Below, piece after piece: positions 61,835-64,000 of a stretch of 64,000 nt of DNA. Within the stretch, counting starts at the first letter, position 1, and each line of letters opens with the position of its first letter. A program made the translations under genes and the position numbers. Source of the DNA: Hephaestia sp. MAHUQ-44 (GTDB taxonomy: Bacteria > Pseudomonadota > Alphaproteobacteria > Sphingomonadales > Sphingomonadaceae); assembly GCF_023806085.1 (NCBI RefSeq), contig NZ_JAMSLX010000001.1:62001-126000 (forward strand). Reading direction: 5' to 3'. The notes beneath the pieces are model-generated. The model worked only from the letters and a program-made list of their open reading frames with translations, was not told the DNA's origin and did not search any database.

Positions 61835-62935
61835 ATGGGATTCCGCTGCGGCATCGTGGGCTTGCCCAATGTCGGCAAATCGACGCTTTTCAACGCGCTC
61901 ACGCAGACCGCCGCGGCGCAGGCCGCGAACTATCCGTTCTGCACGATCGAGCCCAATGTCGGCAACGTCGCGGTCCCCGATCCGCGGCTGGATCAGCTCG
62001 CCGCGATCGCGGGATCGGGCAAGATCATCGAGACCCAGCTCGGCTTCGTCGACATCGCCGGGCTGGTGCGCGGCGCGAGCAAGGGCGAAGGCCTCGGCAA
62101 CCAGTTTCTGGGCAACATCCGCGAGGTCGACGCGATCGTCCACGTGCTGCGCTGCTTCGAGAATGACGACATCCAGCATGTCGACAACCATGTCGATCCG
62201 ATCGCCGATGCCGAGACGGTCGAAACCGAACTGATGCTCGCCGATCTCGAAAGCCTCGAAAAGCGCGTGCCCAATCTGGTCAAGAAGGGCCAGCAAGGTG
62301 ACAAGGAGGCCAAGGCCGCCGCGAGCGTGCTGGGGCAGGCGCTCGATCTGCTGCGCGAGGGCAAGCCCGCGCGCCTCGTCGAGCCCAGGGACCCCGAGGA
62401 AGAACGGCTGTTCGCGCAAGCCCAATTGCTCACCGCCAAGCCGGTGCTCTACGTCTGCAACGTCAACGAAGACGACGCGGCGCGCGGCAACGCCTATTCG
62501 GCGCGCGTGTTCGACAAGGCCAAGGCCGAGGGCGCCGAGGCAGTGGTGGTCTCGGCCGCGATCGAGGCCGAGATCGCGACCATGCCCGCCGATGAGCGCG
62601 GCGACTTCCTGGCCGAGCTGGGCTTGAGCGAAACCGGTCTCGCGCGCGTGATCCGCGCCGGCTACACGCTGCTCCGCCTCCAGACCTTCTTCACCGTCGG
62701 CCCCAAGGAAGCGCGCGCCTGGACGGTCCCGACCGGCGCTCGCGCCCCGCAGGCGGCGGGCGAAATCCACACCGATTTCGAACGCGGCTTCATCCGCGCC
62801 GAGACGATCGCCTTCGACGATTACGTTACATTGGGCGGCGAGGCGGGCGCGCGCGAGGCGGGCAAGCTGCGTCAGGAAGGCAAGGACTATGTCGTCCATG
62901 ACGGCGACGTGATGCTGTTCCGCTTCAACGTCTGA
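61835..62935 (+). CDS. ychF: Redox-regulated ATPase YchF
   Basis: A 366-residue Obg-family ATPase. G1 GLPNVGKSTLFNAL, a switch region PFCTIEPNVG, G3 DIAGLVRGASKGEGLGNQFL and the non-canonical G4 NVNE, which gives the family its preference for ATP over GTP. C-terminal TGS-like domain with FFTVGPKEARAWTV and GEIHTDFERGFIRAE. AAGGACG lies seven bases before the ATG. Role: ribosome-associated stress regulator in E. coli. Confidence 0.96.
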   Translation: MGFRCGIVGLPNVGKSTLFNALTQTAAAQAANYPFCTIEPNVGNVAVPDPRLDQLAAIAGSGKIIETQLGFVDIAGLVRGASKGEGLGNQFLGNIREVDAIVHVLRCFENDDIQHVDNHVDPIADAETVETELMLADLESLEKRVPNLVKKGQQGDKEAKAAASVLGQALDLLREGKPARLVEPRDPEEERLFAQAQLLTAKPVLYVCNVNEDDAARGNAYSARVFDKAKAEGAEAVVVSAAIEAEIATMPADERGDFLAELGLSETGLARVIRAGYTLLRLQTFFTVGPKEARAWTVPTGARAPQAAGEIHTDFERGFIRAETIAFDDYVTLGGEAGAREAGKLRQEGKDYVVHDGDVMLFRFNV

Positions 62936-63060
62936 TCGCCTGATCTGGTCGGTGCGCGGCGCGGTTCACGGTGTTACCTCCACCCGCCGCCCGTTCGCCA
63001 AATTGTCACGAACGCCATAGAAGGACGAGCCACAGGTCCACGGCTACCCGGGAGACGCCG

Positions 63061-64000
63061 ATGAATCGATTACGCGCCGTTCTTGCCGCGATGCTGGCCA
63101 TCGGCCTCTCGGGCTGCATCGTTGCCGCACCGCCGCCGCCGCTGTCGGCGCTGCTCGCTTCGGCCGAGGCGACTCCCAAGCCGGTGGTGACGATCCTCGT
63201 GTCGATCGACGGCTTTCGCCCCGATTATCTGAACCGCGGGGTGACACCGCGGCTGAACGCGCTTGCCGCCGCCGGCGTCTCCGCGCCGATGACGCCGTCC
63301 TTCCCCTCCAAGACCTTCCCCAACCATTGGTCGCTGGTGACCGGCGAGGTGCCCGATCGCCACGGCATCGTCGCCAACCGGATGGAGGACCCCGCGCGCC
63401 CCGGCGAAACCTTCACCATGGCCAGCGACGATCCCTTCTGGTGGAACGCGGCCTCACCGATCTGGGTCGATGCCGAAAAAGCAGGCATCCGCACCGCGAC
63501 GATGTTCTGGCCCGGCGCCAATGTCGCGTGGGGCGGCACGCGCGCCACGGCCTGGCCGCACGACATCAGCGGCGGCACCCGACCCGAGGACTGGCAGCAG
63601 TTCAATCAGGTGATTGCCAATCCGCAGCGTGTCAACGCGGTGCTCGATTGGCTGCGGCGCCCGGCCGCGATCCGGCCGCGCTTCGTGACGCTGTATGTCG
63701 ATACCGTCGATACCGCCGGGCATATCTACGGCCCCGACGATGCCCGTACCACCGCCGCGATCGCCGATGCCGACGCCGCGATCGGGATGCTCGTCGATGG
63801 CCTCGCCACGCTGCGCCAGCCCGCCAATCTCGTCATCGTCTCGGATCACGGCATGGCCGCCACCTCGAGCGACCGCGTGATCGCGCTCGATGGCGTGGCC
63901 GATCCCGGCCTTTATCGCATCGTCGAAAGCGGCCCCTATGCCGCGCTCGTGCCGACCGAGGGCAACGACGCGACACTCGCCGTCGCATTGCTTGCCCCCC
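63061..64000 (+). CDS. Alkaline-phosphatase-superfamily nucleotide pyrophosphatase/phosphodiesterase lipoprotein (3' truncated)
   Basis: The first 313 residues of an exported enzyme that continues past the right edge. Signal peptide with lipobox GLSGC (Cys19), then the ENPP-type catalytic core: LVSIDGFRPDYLNR (first zinc Asp), TPSFPSKTFPNHWSLVTG (nucleophilic Thr), YVDTVDTAGHIYGP and VIVSDHGMA (zinc ligands). It is expected to hydrolyse nucleotide or lipid phosphodiesters in the periplasm. CGGGAGAC lies shortly before the ATG. The C-terminal part is outside the window. Confidence 0.9.
   Translation, partial: MNRLRAVLAAMLAIGLSGCIVAAPPPPLSALLASAEATPKPVVTILVSIDGFRPDYLNRGVTPRLNALAAAGVSAPMTPSFPSKTFPNHWSLVTGEVPDRHGIVANRMEDPARPGETFTMASDDPFWWNAASPIWVDAEKAGIRTATMFWPGANVAWGGTRATAWPHDISGGTRPEDWQQFNQVIANPQRVNAVLDWLRRPAAIRPRFVTLYVDTVDTAGHIYGPDDARTTAAIADADAAIGMLVDGLATLRQPANLVIVSDHGMAATSSDRVIALDGVADPGLYRIVESGPYAALVPTEGNDATLAVALLAP

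Noticed and set aside
1..64000. tRNA, rRNA, transposase, integrase, prophage or toxin-antitoxin genes
   Set aside because: None was recognised by eye; short tRNA genes could be missed without a covariance search.

Overview
The window is a GC-rich, gene-dense stretch of alphaproteobacterial chromosome that most resembles Sphingomonas or a close relative in Sphingomonadales. Pointers are the TorF-type porin, the glpX-type bisphosphatase, homoserine kinase of the APH fold, archaeal-like prolyl-tRNA synthetase, RNase E with an acidic insert in its S1 domain, a split gcvPA/gcvPB glycine decarboxylase behind a tandem glycine riboswitch, a Tad/Cpa pilus cluster, and several families of palindromic repeats of the kind common in sphingomonad genomes. 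The group assignment is inference from gene content. No rRNA, tRNA, CRISPR array, transposase, integrase or prophage gene was seen; this is core chromosome.

Layout. 1-604 is the end of a porin gene facing a long minus-strand block (669-12668). In transcription order that block is amiC and a class A penicillin-binding protein (cell wall), prfB, a lipobox-bearing methyltransferase-fold protein, thyA-folA (thymidylate/folate cycle), ribF, ileS, lspA and a DUF3035 lipoprotein. A 497-bp divergent gap with two dyads separates amiC from rne (13166-16045). Plus-strand genes follow: an M48 protease with a TPR tail, a DsbA-like oxidoreductase and a two-gene ABC-2 exporter (to 20189). The minus block 20217-23883 holds a CPBP protease, glpX and a fused ABC exporter; phaZ stands alone on plus; ykvA, rnr and proS lie on minus to 29629.

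29788-37863 holds an EamA transporter, a DUF938 protein and the glycine-cleavage operon gcvT-gcvH-gcvPA-gcvPB on the minus strand behind the riboswitch at 36302-36498, then three poorly known small genes. ispH, thrB and rnhA lie on plus, followed by minus-strand yegP, a FAD oxidoreductase and an alpha/beta hydrolase. 42918-50060 is a Tad/Cpa pilus cluster (cpaA, B, C, D, E, tadB, tadC) in which the motor ATPase gene cpaF is missing from its usual place between cpaE and tadB. 50162-64000 holds an HhH membrane protein, ppdK, glyQ-glyS, a GumN/TraB lipoprotein, rplY-pth, a MerR/glutaredoxin-MauE redox pair with a textbook 19-bp-spacer MerR promoter, a TIGR02466 oxygenase-like gene, a VOC protein, ychF and the start of a nucleotide pyrophosphatase/phosphodiesterase lipoprotein.

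The most unusual signal is a set of palindromic repeats. Most copies sit between genes, but three lie in frame inside two essential aminoacyl-tRNA synthetase genes. One family has inserted in the same orientation and the same reading frame in ileS and glyS, so both enzymes carry a related 35-residue peptide; glyS also carries a second, unrelated repeat that adds a further stretch. This resembles the Rickettsia palindromic elements in behaviour, though not in sequence.
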